A stretch of 44,440 nucleotides of DNA from CAZCZR01 sp964503455 (GCA_964503455.1 CAZCZR010000008.1:1-44440), one strand, 5' to 3'. Counted from the first letter of the stretch, positions 7,582-16,438 are shown. The notes: generated by a model not told the origin, from the sequence alone. Program-made: numbers and translations.

Positions 7582-8115
7582 ATGACATCGGCAAAGGAAA
7601 AGCGGCAAAAACAGCTTGAGCAGAGCATCAGGAAAAATCCCTTTTTAAAGGATGAGGAGCTTGCAAGGGCCTTTGGCGTAAGCGTGGCGACAATACGTAT
7701 CGACCGTGCGGAGCTGGGTATAGCCCAATACCGCGAACGTGTGAAAAACGCTGCCGAGCGTGGGTTTGAAAATCCGGCTAACGCCGAGGTGCTTGAGCTT
7801 AATCTCTATAAAGACGGCATACTTGTGTTTGATACGGACGCCGGTATGACATTTGAAGGAACGGATATAGTAAAAAGTCAGCACATATACTCATACGCGG
7901 AAAATCTTGCCCTTGACGTGGTGGACGCGAAGGCGGCGCTTGTAAAGGTCGCGAACGTTAAGTACATCGAGGAGGTCAGAGCGGGGGAAAGACTGATAGT
8001 TCATTCGGAGGTAGTGCGTGTGCGCGAGCGGGAGTATATCGTTCATGTTAAGATACGGTCAAAATCAAGAGAGGTTTTCAGGGGAAAATTTTCTTTGGCT
8101 GAGCTGGAGGTGTGA
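7582..8115 (+). CDS. fapR: Transcription factor FapR, fatty acid biosynthesis regulator
   Basis: FapR represses lipid synthesis genes and releases DNA when malonyl-CoA (or malonyl-ACP) binds. The 177-residue product has an N-terminal DeoR-like helix-turn-helix (KNPFLKDEELARAFGVSVATIRIDRAELGI, about residues 19-48 in two pieces), a linker helix, and a C-terminal hot-dog fold (about 70-175) with the ligand-binding portion around SQHIYSYAENLAL. ATG 7582 follows GGGAGGCGG; an in-frame ATG at 7534 would lie inside the operator and has no ribosome site. The stop is five bases before the plsX ATG, so the two genes are translationally close. Its own operator is directly upstream, as in Bacillus. Confidence 0.93.
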   Translation: MTSAKEKRQKQLEQSIRKNPFLKDEELARAFGVSVATIRIDRAELGIAQYRERVKNAAERGFENPANAEVLELNLYKDGILVFDTDAGMTFEGTDIVKSQHIYSYAENLALDVVDAKAALVKVANVKYIEEVRAGERLIVHSEVVRVREREYIVHVKIRSKSREVFRGKFSLAELEV

Positions 8116-8120
8116 TACGA

Positions 8121-9104
8121 ATGAGAATAATCGTTGATGCTATGGGCGGGGACAATGCGCCCGCCGCGCCGGTAAAAGGAGCCGTGCGCGCCGTAAAACA
8201 GCTGGGCGTAGATATAGTGTTGGTCGGAAAAAGCGAGGTTATCGGGCAGGAGCTTGATAAGGAGGATTACCCTAAAGACAAGATCCGGATACATGAAGCC
8301 GAGGATGTTATATCCAACAACGAGGAGCCTGTAAAAGCTGTCAGGTCAAAAAAAGGAGCGTCGGTCGTTGTGGCGGCGTATATGCTCAAAAACGGCGAGG
8401 GAGACGCGATGCTTTCGATGGGAAACACGGGCGCGCTTCTGACAGCGGGGCTGCTTATAGTCGGGAGGATAAAGGGAGTGCTTCGTCCGGCGCTCGGAAC
8501 GCTGCTTCCGACGGAAAAGGGGCCCAAAATGCTTATCGACGCCGGAGCGAATACCAACTGCAAGCCGGAAAATCTGGTGCAGTTCGGCGTAATGGGAAGT
8601 CTTTATATGCAAAAGCTAATGCACGTATCCGATCCGACGGTGGGACTTATGTCCAACGGCGAGGAGGCGGGCAAGGGCGATGAGCTTACAAAGGAAACTT
8701 ATCCGCAAATGGAGAAAGCGCCGTTTAATTTTATAGGAAATATCGAAGGCAGAGATGTTATGCTCGGTACGGCGGATGTTATTGTATGCGACGGCTTTGT
8801 GGGCAATGTTATACTAAAAACCGTGGAAGGAATGGGTTCCGTTATGGGACGGATGGTCAAGGGACTGTTTATGAAAAACACGCTGACTAAGCTCGTGAGC
8901 TTGGTTGTAAGCGGAGGAATAAAGGAGTTCAAGGCTTCAATGGACTATCGTTCCTACGGCGGAGCGCCGCTTCTGGGTACAAAAAAGCCGGTCATAAAAG
9001 GACACGGCTCGTCGGATGAGCTTGCCGTATTCCACGCGATACGTCAGGCGAAGATGTATGCCGAAACCAATATAATATCCGATATAAGCGAAAAATTACA
9101 ATAA
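8121..9104 (+). CDS. plsX: Phosphate acyltransferase PlsX
   Basis: PlsX transfers acyl groups from acyl-ACP to phosphate, giving acyl-phosphate for PlsY at the first step of phosphatidic acid synthesis. The 328-residue protein begins MRIIVDAMGGDNAP, the family signature, and continues with SMGNTGALL (about 101-109), LIDAGANTNCKPENL (about 137-151) and VCDGFVGNVILK (about 224-235). I chose ATG 8121, preceded by GGAGGTG; a GTG at 8112 would overlap the fapR stop. It peripherally associates with the membrane in other bacteria. The fapR-plsX-fab order allows coordinated control of acyl chain supply and phospholipid synthesis. Confidence 0.97.
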   Translation: MRIIVDAMGGDNAPAAPVKGAVRAVKQLGVDIVLVGKSEVIGQELDKEDYPKDKIRIHEAEDVISNNEEPVKAVRSKKGASVVVAAYMLKNGEGDAMLSMGNTGALLTAGLLIVGRIKGVLRPALGTLLPTEKGPKMLIDAGANTNCKPENLVQFGVMGSLYMQKLMHVSDPTVGLMSNGEEAGKGDELTKETYPQMEKAPFNFIGNIEGRDVMLGTADVIVCDGFVGNVILKTVEGMGSVMGRMVKGLFMKNTLTKLVSLVVSGGIKEFKASMDYRSYGGAPLLGTKKPVIKGHGSSDELAVFHAIRQAKMYAETNIISDISEKLQ

Positions 9105-9118
9105 AAAGAGGTAATCCA

Positions 9119-10093
9119 ATGAATGCGAAAATAACAGGTCTGGGAAAATACATTCCCGAAAAGGTTTATGACAATGCATATATGGAAAGCATTGTTGACA
9201 CGAACGATGAGTGGATAACAAGACGCACCGGTATCAAAGAGCGTCATATTTCCGCGGAAAACGAGTATACCACCGATATGGCGGCAAAGGCGGCAAAGGA
9301 GGCCGTAAAGGACGCGGGTCTTACCGTAGAGGATATTGATCTTATAATGCTTGCAACGGTAACGCCCGATTATTTCACGCCGTCCTGCGCGTGTGTGGTA
9401 CAGGATCTGATCGGCGCGAGGAACGCGGCGGCGTTCGATTATAACGCAGCCTGCTCAGGCTTTGTAACGGGACTTGCGATAGCCAAGCAGTTTATAGCTA
9501 CCGGAACGTATAAGAATATACTTGTGATCTGCGCCGATGCTCTCAGCAAGGCAGTTGACTACAAGGACAGAGCAACCTGTGTTCTGTTCGGAGATGCTGC
9601 GGGAGCGGCTGTCGTGTCGGCTTCCGAGGAAACGGGAATCATCGCGACAGATATAGGCGCTGACGGCTCCGGCTGCCGCGCTATAACGAGCTTGGCATAC
9701 AGAAACGACGATGAAGAACTGGACAAGCGTATCAGCGGCAGGAAAGAAACGATCTGGATGGCGGGTCAGGCTGTGATGAAGTTCGCGGTCAAGGCAATGT
9801 CTGACGCATCGCACAGAGTTGTTGAAAGCGCGGGCCTTACATGGGATGACATAAAGCTGGTCGTTCCTCATCAGGCGAATTACAGGATAGTTGAAAGCGC
9901 CATTAAGAGAATGGGAGTCGGACAGGATAAGGTATTTTTAAATCTTCACAAATACGGCAATACCTCGGCCGCGTGTATACCGGTAGCTCTTACCGAAGCG
10001 TATGCGGCGGGGAAATTTGCAAAGGGCGACAAGATAGTGCTTGTCGGATTCGGCGGCGGTCTTACATGGGGCGCGGCGCTTTTGGAATGGTAA
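9119..10093 (+). CDS. fabH: 3-oxoacyl-ACP synthase III FabH
   Basis: FabH starts fatty acid synthesis by condensing an acyl-CoA primer with malonyl-ACP. The 324-residue enzyme shows the catalytic triad: Cys112 in NAACSGF, His251 in VPHQANYR and Asn281 in GNTSAAC, with the FGGGLTWGA end typical of KASIII. Length is normal. The ATG has AAAAAGAGG ahead and lies 14 bases after plsX. Primer specificity, straight or branched, cannot be read with confidence from the sequence. It is followed by fabK after 33 bases in the same operon. Confidence 0.97.
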   Translation: MNAKITGLGKYIPEKVYDNAYMESIVDTNDEWITRRTGIKERHISAENEYTTDMAAKAAKEAVKDAGLTVEDIDLIMLATVTPDYFTPSCACVVQDLIGARNAAAFDYNAACSGFVTGLAIAKQFIATGTYKNILVICADALSKAVDYKDRATCVLFGDAAGAAVVSASEETGIIATDIGADGSGCRAITSLAYRNDDEELDKRISGRKETIWMAGQAVMKFAVKAMSDASHRVVESAGLTWDDIKLVVPHQANYRIVESAIKRMGVGQDKVFLNLHKYGNTSAACIPVALTEAYAAGKFAKGDKIVLVGFGGGLTWGAALLEW

Positions 10094-10126
10094 AAGGTCT
10101 GTCGAAAAAAAGAGAGGAGCAATGTT

Positions 10127-11071
10127 ATGAATACAAGATTATGCAGTCTTTTAGGTATTGAGTATCCCATTATACAGGGCGGTATGGCATGGGTGGCAAC
10201 GGCCGAGCTGGCTGCCGCCGTATCAAACGGAGGCGGACTGGGACTTATCGCCGCAGGCGGCGCGCCGGCGGAGGCAGTAAGAGAGCAGATCCGTAAGGCG
10301 AGAACTCTTACAGATAAGCCCTTCGGCGTCAATGTAATGATGATGTCGCCGTTTGCGGATGATATAATGAAGATGCTTACAGAGGAAAAACCGGCGGTAG
10401 TCGCCACCGGCGCGGGCAATCCCGCTAAGTATATCCCCGGCTTGAAGGAAGCGGGAATAAAAGTGCTGCCGGTTGTGGCAAGCGTTGCTGTAGCAAAGAA
10501 AATGGAGCGTTCCGGCGCGGACGCTATAATAGCCGAGGGCACCGAAGCTGGCGGTCATATAGGCGAGCTTACAACTATGGTGCTTGTTCCTCAAATCGTT
10601 GACGCCGTAAGCCTGCCCGTCGTGGCAGCCGGAGGCATAGCGGATCAAAGAGGCGCTGTGGCGGCGTTCGCTTTGGGCGCGGAAGGCATACAGGTGGGAA
10701 CGAGATTTATATGCTCGACCGAGTGTATAGCGCATGACAATTACAAGCAGGCGGTCATAAAGGCAAAGGATCGCGACGCTGTCGTAACGGGCAGAAGCAC
10801 GGGCGCTCCCGTAAGAGCCTTGAAGAACAAGCTTACCAAGGAATATCAAAGACTGGAAAGCGAGAACGCCCCGTTTGAGGAGATAGAAAAGCTTGGCGTG
10901 GGCGGACTTAGGAGAGCCTTCCAGGAGGGAGACGTTGAAACGGGATCGCTCATGGCGGGTCAGTCGGCGGCTATGGTTCATGAGATTGAGCCGTGCGCCG
11001 ATATTATAAGATCGTATTTCGAGGGCGCGGAGGAGCTTATCGCGGCAGTGGGAAAGAAGCTTGAAAAGTAA
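10127..11071 (+). CDS. fabK: Enoyl-ACP reductase II FabK (flavoprotein)
   Basis: FabK is the FMN-dependent enoyl-ACP reductase that completes each elongation cycle and is not the triclosan-sensitive FabI type. The 314-residue protein is a nitronate-monooxygenase-like TIM barrel: YPIIQGGMAWVA near residues 13-24, SNGGGLGLIAAG (about 31-42), a flavin phosphate region AAGGIADQRG (about 165-174) and GAEGIQVGTRF (about 182-192). Position between fabH and fabD selects FabK over 2-nitropropane dioxygenase. The start follows AGAGGAGCAATGTT. No fabI is present in the window, so this is probably the enzyme used here. Confidence 0.94.
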   Translation: MNTRLCSLLGIEYPIIQGGMAWVATAELAAAVSNGGGLGLIAAGGAPAEAVREQIRKARTLTDKPFGVNVMMMSPFADDIMKMLTEEKPAVVATGAGNPAKYIPGLKEAGIKVLPVVASVAVAKKMERSGADAIIAEGTEAGGHIGELTTMVLVPQIVDAVSLPVVAAGGIADQRGAVAAFALGAEGIQVGTRFICSTECIAHDNYKQAVIKAKDRDAVVTGRSTGAPVRALKNKLTKEYQRLESENAPFEEIEKLGVGGLRRAFQEGDVETGSLMAGQSAAMVHEIEPCADIIRSYFEGAEELIAAVGKKLEK

Positions 11072-11108
11072 GCGCTTAACGGACGTTTAAACAGAGAGGA
11101 GAATACAA

Positions 11109-12044
11109 GTGGGAAAGACTGCTTTTATATTTGCCGGTCAGGGTGCGCAGAAGGTCGGAATGGGCAAGGAGCTTTACGACAGCTTTGACGTCGCGAAAAA
11201 GACCTTTGACGAAGCGTCCGAGGCGTTGGGCTTTGACGTTGCTGAAATGATATTTAACGGCGACGCCGATACGCTGATGATAACCGAAAATACACAGCCG
11301 ACTATAGTTACGATGAGCGTAGCCGCATTGAGAGTGCTTGAGGAAAAGGGCGCAAAGGCGGATTATGTTGCCGGACTCAGCTTGGGAGAGTATTCGGCGC
11401 ATATAGCGTCGGGTTCGATGAAATTTGCCGACGGAGTCCGTCTGGTGAAAAAGAGAGGAAAGTATATGCAGGAGGAAGTGCCGCAGGGCGTGGGAACGAT
11501 GGCTGCGATAATCGCGCTTACTCCGGAGCAGGTGCGCGAATGTTGCAAAGAGGCGTCGGCATACGGCATATGCGAGCCGGCAAACTTCAACTGTCCGGGG
11601 CAGATAACCGTGTCGGGCGAGACGGCGGCTGTTGAAAAATGCTGCGAGATCGCCAAGGCGAAGGGCGCGAAAAGAGCTATGGTGCTTGCCGTGTCGGCGC
11701 CGTTCCATTGCTCGATGCTGAAGGGAGCGGGCGAAAAGCTTGCCGCGGAGCTTGAAGGCGTGGAGCTTTCGCCGATGAAAATACCGGTTATTACAAACGT
11801 GACCGCCGATATTGTCGCGTCTGTAGACGACATAAAGCCGTATCTTATCAGACAGGTATCCTCGTCTGTTCTGTGGGAGGACAGCGTGAGAAGGATGCTT
11901 GCCGACGGGACGGACACTTTCGTTGAGATAGGGCCGGGAAAGGCTTTGTCGGGGTTTGTGAGAAAGATCGCAAGGGATGTTACGGTGTGCAACGTCGAGG
12001 ATATGGCGTCGCTTGAAAAGACGGCGGAAATACTCGGACTGTGA
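11109..12044 (+). CDS. fabD: Malonyl-CoA:ACP transacylase FabD
   Basis: FabD loads malonyl groups from CoA to acyl carrier protein. The 311-residue protein has FAGQGAQKVGMG (8-19), the nucleophile Ser91 in GLSLGEYSA, and the catalytic His in SAPFHCSML (about residue 200). The GTG start at 11109 is supported by AGAGGAGAA nine bases before it. The gene lies 37 bases after fabK and 18 bases before fabG. No unusual features. Confidence 0.97.
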   Translation: MGKTAFIFAGQGAQKVGMGKELYDSFDVAKKTFDEASEALGFDVAEMIFNGDADTLMITENTQPTIVTMSVAALRVLEEKGAKADYVAGLSLGEYSAHIASGSMKFADGVRLVKKRGKYMQEEVPQGVGTMAAIIALTPEQVRECCKEASAYGICEPANFNCPGQITVSGETAAVEKCCEIAKAKGAKRAMVLAVSAPFHCSMLKGAGEKLAAELEGVELSPMKIPVITNVTADIVASVDDIKPYLIRQVSSSVLWEDSVRRMLADGTDTFVEIGPGKALSGFVRKIARDVTVCNVEDMASLEKTAEILGL

Positions 12045-12062
12045 TCGGAAAAGGAGAATACA

Positions 12063-12803
12063 ATGCTAAAAGGAAGAACAGCAATAGTAACGGGTTCCGG
12101 CAGGGGCATAGGCAAGGCGATAGCTTTAAAGCTTGCTTCGCTGGGCGCCAATGTGGTTATAAACGATATTCCTCAATCGGCGGACGCTGATGCCGCAAGC
12201 GAGGAGATAAAGGCTCTGGGCGTAGGCTCGATCGTGGTAAAAGGCGATGTGAGAAGCATTGACGATGTGAAAAAGCTTGTCGATACTACGGTAAAGACAT
12301 TCGGCGGAGTTGATATTTTCGTAAATAACGCAGGTATTACCCGTGACGGATTGATGCTTCGGATGAGCGAGGACGATTGGGATATGGTAATGGACATAAA
12401 TCTCAAAGGCGCTTTCAACTGCATCAAGACCGTTGTAAGACCGATGATGAAGAAAAGAAAAGGCTCGATTATAAATATTTCTTCGATAGTGGGAGTTATG
12501 GGAAATCCCGGACAGGCGAATTACGTTGCGTCAAAGGCGGGGCTTATAGGTCTTACAAAGACCACGGCGAAGGAATTTGCGTCGCGCGGCATACGCTGCA
12601 ACGCTGTCGCGCCCGGGTTTATTCGCTCGGCTATGACAGATGTGCTAAGCGATGATACGAAGAAAAAATATCTTGAAGGCATACCTCTGGGACAGTTCGG
12701 CACTCCGGACGACATCGCCGATGTGGTGGCGTTCCTCGCGTCGGATATGTCATCTTATGTGACGGGACAGGTAATCCATGTAGACGGCGGACTCGTGATG
12801 TAG
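12063..12803 (+). CDS. fabG: 3-oxoacyl-ACP reductase FabG
   Basis: FabG is the NADPH-dependent short-chain dehydrogenase that reduces 3-oxoacyl-ACP. The 246-residue protein has the nucleotide loop TGSGRGIG (10-17), NNAG (88-91) and the catalytic Ser141, Tyr154 and Lys158 (YVASK). The last segment SSYVTGQVIHVDGG is typical. The start follows AAAAGGAGAATACA. It ends the first fab block; a new promoter lies 45 bases downstream, before acpP. No clear terminator is seen between them, so read-through into acpP is likely. Confidence 0.97.
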   Translation: MLKGRTAIVTGSGRGIGKAIALKLASLGANVVINDIPQSADADAASEEIKALGVGSIVVKGDVRSIDDVKKLVDTTVKTFGGVDIFVNNAGITRDGLMLRMSEDDWDMVMDINLKGAFNCIKTVVRPMMKKRKGSIINISSIVGVMGNPGQANYVASKAGLIGLTKTTAKEFASRGIRCNAVAPGFIRSAMTDVLSDDTKKKYLEGIPLGQFGTPDDIADVVAFLASDMSSYVTGQVIHVDGGLVM

Positions 12804-12847
12804 CCTGTTTTGTAAAGGAAAAAATTTCATAAAATTAAAAAAAACAG

Positions 12848-12876
12848 TTGACTAACGGAAATTTATATACTATAAT
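12848..12876 (+). promoter_or_regulatory. Strong internal promoter for acpP
   Basis: TTGACT (12848-12853) and TATAAT (12871-12876) are 17 bases apart, close to consensus. The predicted transcript has a leader of about 100 bases with a small GCGT/ACGC stem near 12945-12958. Separate transcription fits the high demand for acyl carrier protein. No FapR-like repeat was seen here. Confidence 0.8.
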
Positions 12877-12981
12877 ATGTTATATTATTGATAAGAGAAA
12901 AGCGGCAATACCGCATACTCTTCAATATATCAAGGCAATAAGGGCGTATATATGACGCTTTGGCGGAAGGAGGTGCGGTAA

Positions 12982-13212
12982 ATGAGCGAATTTGATAGAG
13001 TTAAGGCTGTTGTAGTTGATCAGCTGGGGGCTGATGAGGCTGCTGTAACACCGGAGGCATCGTTTGTTGATGATCTGGGCGCTGATTCATTGGACATCGT
13101 AGAGCTTATAATGGGTTTGGAACAGGAATTTGATATAGAGATCCCCGATGAAGATGCGGAGAAGATCAGCACTGTCGGTGATGCTGTGACTTATATTAAG
13201 GAACACGCGTGA
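12982..13212 (+). CDS. acpP: Acyl carrier protein
   Basis: The 76-residue acidic protein carries growing acyl chains on a phosphopantetheine arm attached at Ser36 in GADSLDIVEL. The pattern of four helices and the DEDAEKISTVGDAVTYI end are typical, and length is normal. The ATG follows AAGGAGGTGCGGTAA, a very strong ribosome site. It has its own promoter and sits 111 bases before fabF, with a GC-rich hairpin in that interval. Confidence 0.97.
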   Translation: MSEFDRVKAVVVDQLGADEAAVTPEASFVDDLGADSLDIVELIMGLEQEFDIEIPDEDAEKISTVGDAVTYIKEHA

Positions 13213-13231
13213 TCCGATCACGCATAGTCAT

Positions 13232-13253
13232 TGCCGCGCTTTCGGGCGCGGCA
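13232..13253 (+). other. GC-rich hairpin between acpP and fabF
   Basis: TGCCGCGC (13232-13239) and GCGCGGCA (13246-13253) form a perfect eight-base stem with the loop TTTCGG. No T-run follows, so it may stabilise the 3' end of an acpP message or act as a partial terminator instead of ending transcription fully. An AT-rich spacer then leads to the fabF ribosome site. Confidence 0.6.
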
Positions 13254-13323
13254 GTACCGTAAAAACACGAATAATTTCGTTTTATATATATTTTTTTGTG
13301 ACGATTTATACGGGAGGAACAAA

Positions 13324-14565
13324 ATGAGAAGAGTAGTAGTGACCGGCGTCGGCGCGGTAACTCCGATAGGCAATAATGCCGCGGATTTCTGGCAGGCGAT
13401 AAAAGACGGCGTATGCGGCATAGATAAAGTAACACGCTTTGATGTGACCGGATACAAGACCCAAATCGCCGGAGAAGTAAAGGATTTCGACCCGGCACAG
13501 TTTATAGACAGAAAAGACGCAAGGAAAATGGACCGCTATACTCAGTTTGCGGTTGTGGCTGCCGAGGAGGCTGTAAAGCAGGCGGGACTTGATATAAAAA
13601 ACAGCGAGGATCCGTGGAGAGTAGGCGTTATCACAGGCTCTGGCATCGGAGGCATACAGACCTTCGAGGAACAGCACGCGACCTTGGAAACGAGAGGCCC
13701 CGGACGCGTAAGCCCGTTTTTTATCCCGATGATGATAGCCAACATGGGCGCCGCCCAGATAGCCATACGCACGGGCGCTAAAGGCGTGAACGAGAACATC
13801 GTTACAGCCTGCGCTTCCGGCACAAACGCGGTGGGAGAGGCGTTCAGGCATATCAAATACGGCACAAGCGATGTTATCATAGCGGGCGGAGCCGAGGCTG
13901 CGATCACACCGTCGGCATTTGCCGGCTTTTGCAATATGAAGGCGATGTCCACAAGAAACGACGATCCGAAAACGGCTTCAAGACCCTTCGACGCGGAGCG
14001 CGACGGCTTTGTTTTAAGCGAGGGCGCGGGATTTTTGGTGCTTGAGGAGCTTGAACACGCGAAGGCGCGCGGAGCGAATATAATAGCCGAGATGACAGGC
14101 TACGGCGCTACGGACGATGCGTATCATATCACATCCCCCGTACCCGGCGGCGAAGGCGGCGCCAAGGCAATGGAGCTTGCGATAAAGGACGCCGGCATTG
14201 AACCGAAGGATGTTGACTACATCAACGCTCACGGCACATCGACGAAGTACAACGATCAGTTTGAAACGGAAGCCGTCAAGAAGGTATTCGGCGACGCTGC
14301 GGGCAAGGTAATGATAAGCTCGACAAAATCGATGACGGGACATCTTCTGGGCGCCGCGGGCGGCGTTGAGGCGATCATATGCGCTCTGGCCCTGAACGAG
14401 GGATATGTTCCCGCGACTATCAACTATAAAAATCCCGATCCCGATTGCGATCTTGATATTGTGCCGAACGAGGGCAGAAAAGCGGATATAAAGTACGCAA
14501 TATCTAATTCGCTTGGCTTCGGCGGTCATAACGCGACGGTAGTATTAAAAAAGTACACGGATTAG
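13324..14565 (+). CDS. fabF: 3-oxoacyl-ACP synthase II FabF
   Basis: FabF elongates acyl-ACP by Claisen condensation with malonyl-ACP. The 413-residue product starts MRRVVVTGVGAVTPIG, and the catalytic residues are Cys163 (TACASGTNAV), His303 (NAHGTST) and His340 (KSMTGHLLGAAGG). ATG 13324 follows GGGAGGAAC; upstream in-frame codons back to 13231 overlap the hairpin and lack family similarity. The C-terminus SNSLGFGGHNATVVLKKY is standard. It is the last fatty acid gene of this cluster; fabZ and acc genes, often found next, are not in the window. Confidence 0.97.
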   Translation: MRRVVVTGVGAVTPIGNNAADFWQAIKDGVCGIDKVTRFDVTGYKTQIAGEVKDFDPAQFIDRKDARKMDRYTQFAVVAAEEAVKQAGLDIKNSEDPWRVGVITGSGIGGIQTFEEQHATLETRGPGRVSPFFIPMMIANMGAAQIAIRTGAKGVNENIVTACASGTNAVGEAFRHIKYGTSDVIIAGGAEAAITPSAFAGFCNMKAMSTRNDDPKTASRPFDAERDGFVLSEGAGFLVLEELEHAKARGANIIAEMTGYGATDDAYHITSPVPGGEGGAKAMELAIKDAGIEPKDVDYINAHGTSTKYNDQFETEAVKKVFGDAAGKVMISSTKSMTGHLLGAAGGVEAIICALALNEGYVPATINYKNPDPDCDLDIVPNEGRKADIKYAISNSLGFGGHNATVVLKKYTD

Positions 14566-14569
14566 AGCC

Positions 14570-14670
14570 TTATGCGAACAGGCTCTGATAATATAAGGGC
14601 TGTTCCGAGGGACGGCCTTTGTGTATATTCGGACGTTTCGGGCGGCGGGAGGTATTTTGCCGCCCGAAAC
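14570..14670 (+). terminator. Stem-loops between fabF and rnc
   Basis: Just after the fabF stop, AGAGCCT and AGGCTCT form a seven-base stem (about 14564-14586), and a second imperfect stem AAGGGCTGTTCC/GGGACGGCCTT ends in a short T-run (CCTTTGTGT, near 14624). A third, very strong inverted repeat follows: GTTTCGGGCGGC (14635-14646) and GCCGCCCGAAAC (14659-14670), 12 bases perfect with a 12-base loop but no T-run. The first two could end the fab transcript; the role of the third is unclear. Confidence 0.5.
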
Positions 14671-14766
14671 AGATATGCACAGATACAAAAACGTTCTTAG
14701 CGGGAAAATTTCATCTTGATACAGTACGGTTAAGAATATTTTTGCGTCTGTGAGAAAGGAACGGTT

Positions 14767-15465
14767 ATGTTTAGCGAACGGGAGATTGCCGAGCGCGAAA
14801 GAAAGCTCGGCTATACATTTAAGAATAAAAAACTTCTTGAAATGGCTTTGACACACAGATCCTATGCCAATGAGAATATTGCGAAGGACAATCAGCGGCT
14901 TGAGTTTCTGGGCGATTCGGTGCTGAGCATCATAGTAAGCACGAAGCTGTTTTTCGAGGCGCCTGAGGGCAGAGAGGGAGTTTTAACAAAGCTAAGAGCA
15001 AGCCTTGTAAGCGAGAGGGGACTTCTGATCCCCGGAAGAAGGCTTGGTCTTGGGGATATGATGCAGTTCAGCACGGGCGAGATAAAAATGGGCGGCAGAA
15101 ACAAGGATTCGGTGATAGCGGACGCGTTTGAGGCGGTGCTGGCGGCGATATATCTCGACGGCGGCATGGAAGCCGCCGAAAAATGGCTTATGAGCGTCAT
15201 GGGCGATGAGCTGCACAATACCGTGGAGCATGGCTGGTCGAGCGATTACAAGAGCGAGCTGCTTGAATGGGTGCAGAAGTATATGCAGGGCAGCGTTATA
15301 TCATACGAAGAGCTTGGCGAAAGCGGGCCGCCGCATAATAAGAGATTCCATATGGCTGTATGTGTAGACGCCAGACAGCTTGGCGACGCCGTGGGCAGGA
15401 CTAAGCAGGCAGCTGAACAGGATTCGGCGTCGCAGGCGCTTGCAAAGCTGAGAAAAGAAATATGA
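14767..15465 (+). CDS. rnc: Ribonuclease III
   Basis: RNase III cuts double-stranded RNA, including rRNA precursors. The 232-residue protein has the catalytic domain with the signature NQRLEFLGDSVL (42-53; metal ligands Glu46 and Asp50) and the second acidic pair Asp119 and Glu122 in DAFEAVLAA. A C-terminal double-stranded RNA-binding domain occupies about residues 158-230. The start has GAAAGGAACGGTT upstream. The stop overlaps the next gene by four bases (ATGA), so the two are translationally coupled. Position before a radical SAM gene and smc is common in Clostridia. Confidence 0.97.
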   Translation: MFSEREIAERERKLGYTFKNKKLLEMALTHRSYANENIAKDNQRLEFLGDSVLSIIVSTKLFFEAPEGREGVLTKLRASLVSERGLLIPGRRLGLGDMMQFSTGEIKMGGRNKDSVIADAFEAVLAAIYLDGGMEAAEKWLMSVMGDELHNTVEHGWSSDYKSELLEWVQKYMQGSVISYEELGESGPPHNKRFHMAVCVDARQLGDAVGRTKQAAEQDSASQALAKLRKEI

Positions 15466-16436
15466 AATACTGCAACATACCTATATTTGTGCCGCACAGA
15501 GGATGTCCGTTCGCGTGCGTGTTCTGCAATCAGGGGCATATAACAGGCTCCGGCAGCCGCGTTACGGGAGAGGACGTTACAAGGCTTATAACAGACTCTC
15601 TTGCCACCATAGGCGGCAGAAGGACGGAGGCGGCGTTTTTCGGAGGGAGCTTTACGGGAATACCGGCCGAGGAACAGGAGGAGCTTCTGTCGGCGGCGTA
15701 TGAGTTTATAAAAACAGGCGCCCTTGCCGGTATACGTCTTTCCACAAGACCGGATTATATAGATACGGAGGTCCTTGACAGACTGCAGCGCTACGGCGTT
15801 ACGACAATAGAATTGGGCGTTCAGTCGATGGACGCGGAGGTTTTAAGGCTTTCGGGACGCGGACACAGCGCCCGTGACGTGGAAAAAGCCGTCGCGCTCA
15901 TAAAAGGATACGGCTGCTTTGCGCTGGGGCTTCAAATGATGACGGGACTGCCGGGCGATACGCCGCAAAAATCAATCGAAACGGGACGCGCCATAGCGGC
16001 GCTGAAGCCGGACATTGTGAGGATATATCCAACGCTGACGATCAGGGACACGGAGCTTGAAAGAATGTACCTCGCGGGGGAGTATAAGCCGCAGACGCTT
16101 GAGGAGGCGGTATCGGTATGCAAAGAGCTTCTGAAGATATTTGACAAAGCCGGCATAACGGTAATACGCGTGTCGCTTCAGACGACAGACGAGATATGCG
16201 AGGGCGGATCCGTTACAGCGGGACCGTACCATCCGAACTTCAGGGAACTGGTCGAGGGCGACATGATATATGACGAGATGATGCCGCTTTTGGAGAAGAA
16301 CAGGGGTAAAACGCTGTGCCTTGAATACCCGTCAAATATTGCGCCGAAAGCGCGGGGTTACAAGAGAAGAAATATTGCGCGCGCGCAAAAGGAATACGGA
16401 GTTACGCTTAAGATAAGCGCGGAACGGAGTGTGTAA
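15462..16436 (+). CDS. Radical SAM protein (Elp3-like family without acetyltransferase domain)
   Basis: The 324-residue protein has the radical SAM cluster motif Cys15-X3-Cys19-X2-Cys22 in RGCPFACVFCNQG, then a glycine-rich SAM-binding segment FFGGSFTGIP (about 60-69) and TIELGVQSM (about 113-121), as in the Elp3/HemN-like group. It lacks the acetyltransferase half found in true Elp3. Its reaction is not known to me. A gene of this kind between rnc and smc is typical in Clostridia. It overlaps rnc by four bases and ends three bases before the smc start codon, so it is within the same operon. The C-terminal YKRRNIARAQKEYGV is very basic, possibly contacting RNA. Confidence 0.85.
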   Translation: MKYCNIPIFVPHRGCPFACVFCNQGHITGSGSRVTGEDVTRLITDSLATIGGRRTEAAFFGGSFTGIPAEEQEELLSAAYEFIKTGALAGIRLSTRPDYIDTEVLDRLQRYGVTTIELGVQSMDAEVLRLSGRGHSARDVEKAVALIKGYGCFALGLQMMTGLPGDTPQKSIETGRAIAALKPDIVRIYPTLTIRDTELERMYLAGEYKPQTLEEAVSVCKELLKIFDKAGITVIRVSLQTTDEICEGGSVTAGPYHPNFRELVEGDMIYDEMMPLLEKNRGKTLCLEYPSNIAPKARGYKRRNIARAQKEYGVTLKISAERSV

Positions 16437-16438
16437 AT

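Noticed and set aside
14719..14732. ATACAGTACGGTTA occurs here and again at 23970-23983, before rnc and before feoB.
   Set aside because: A few exact 14-base repeats are expected by chance in 44 kb, and the flanks do not match. I do not claim a shared regulator.
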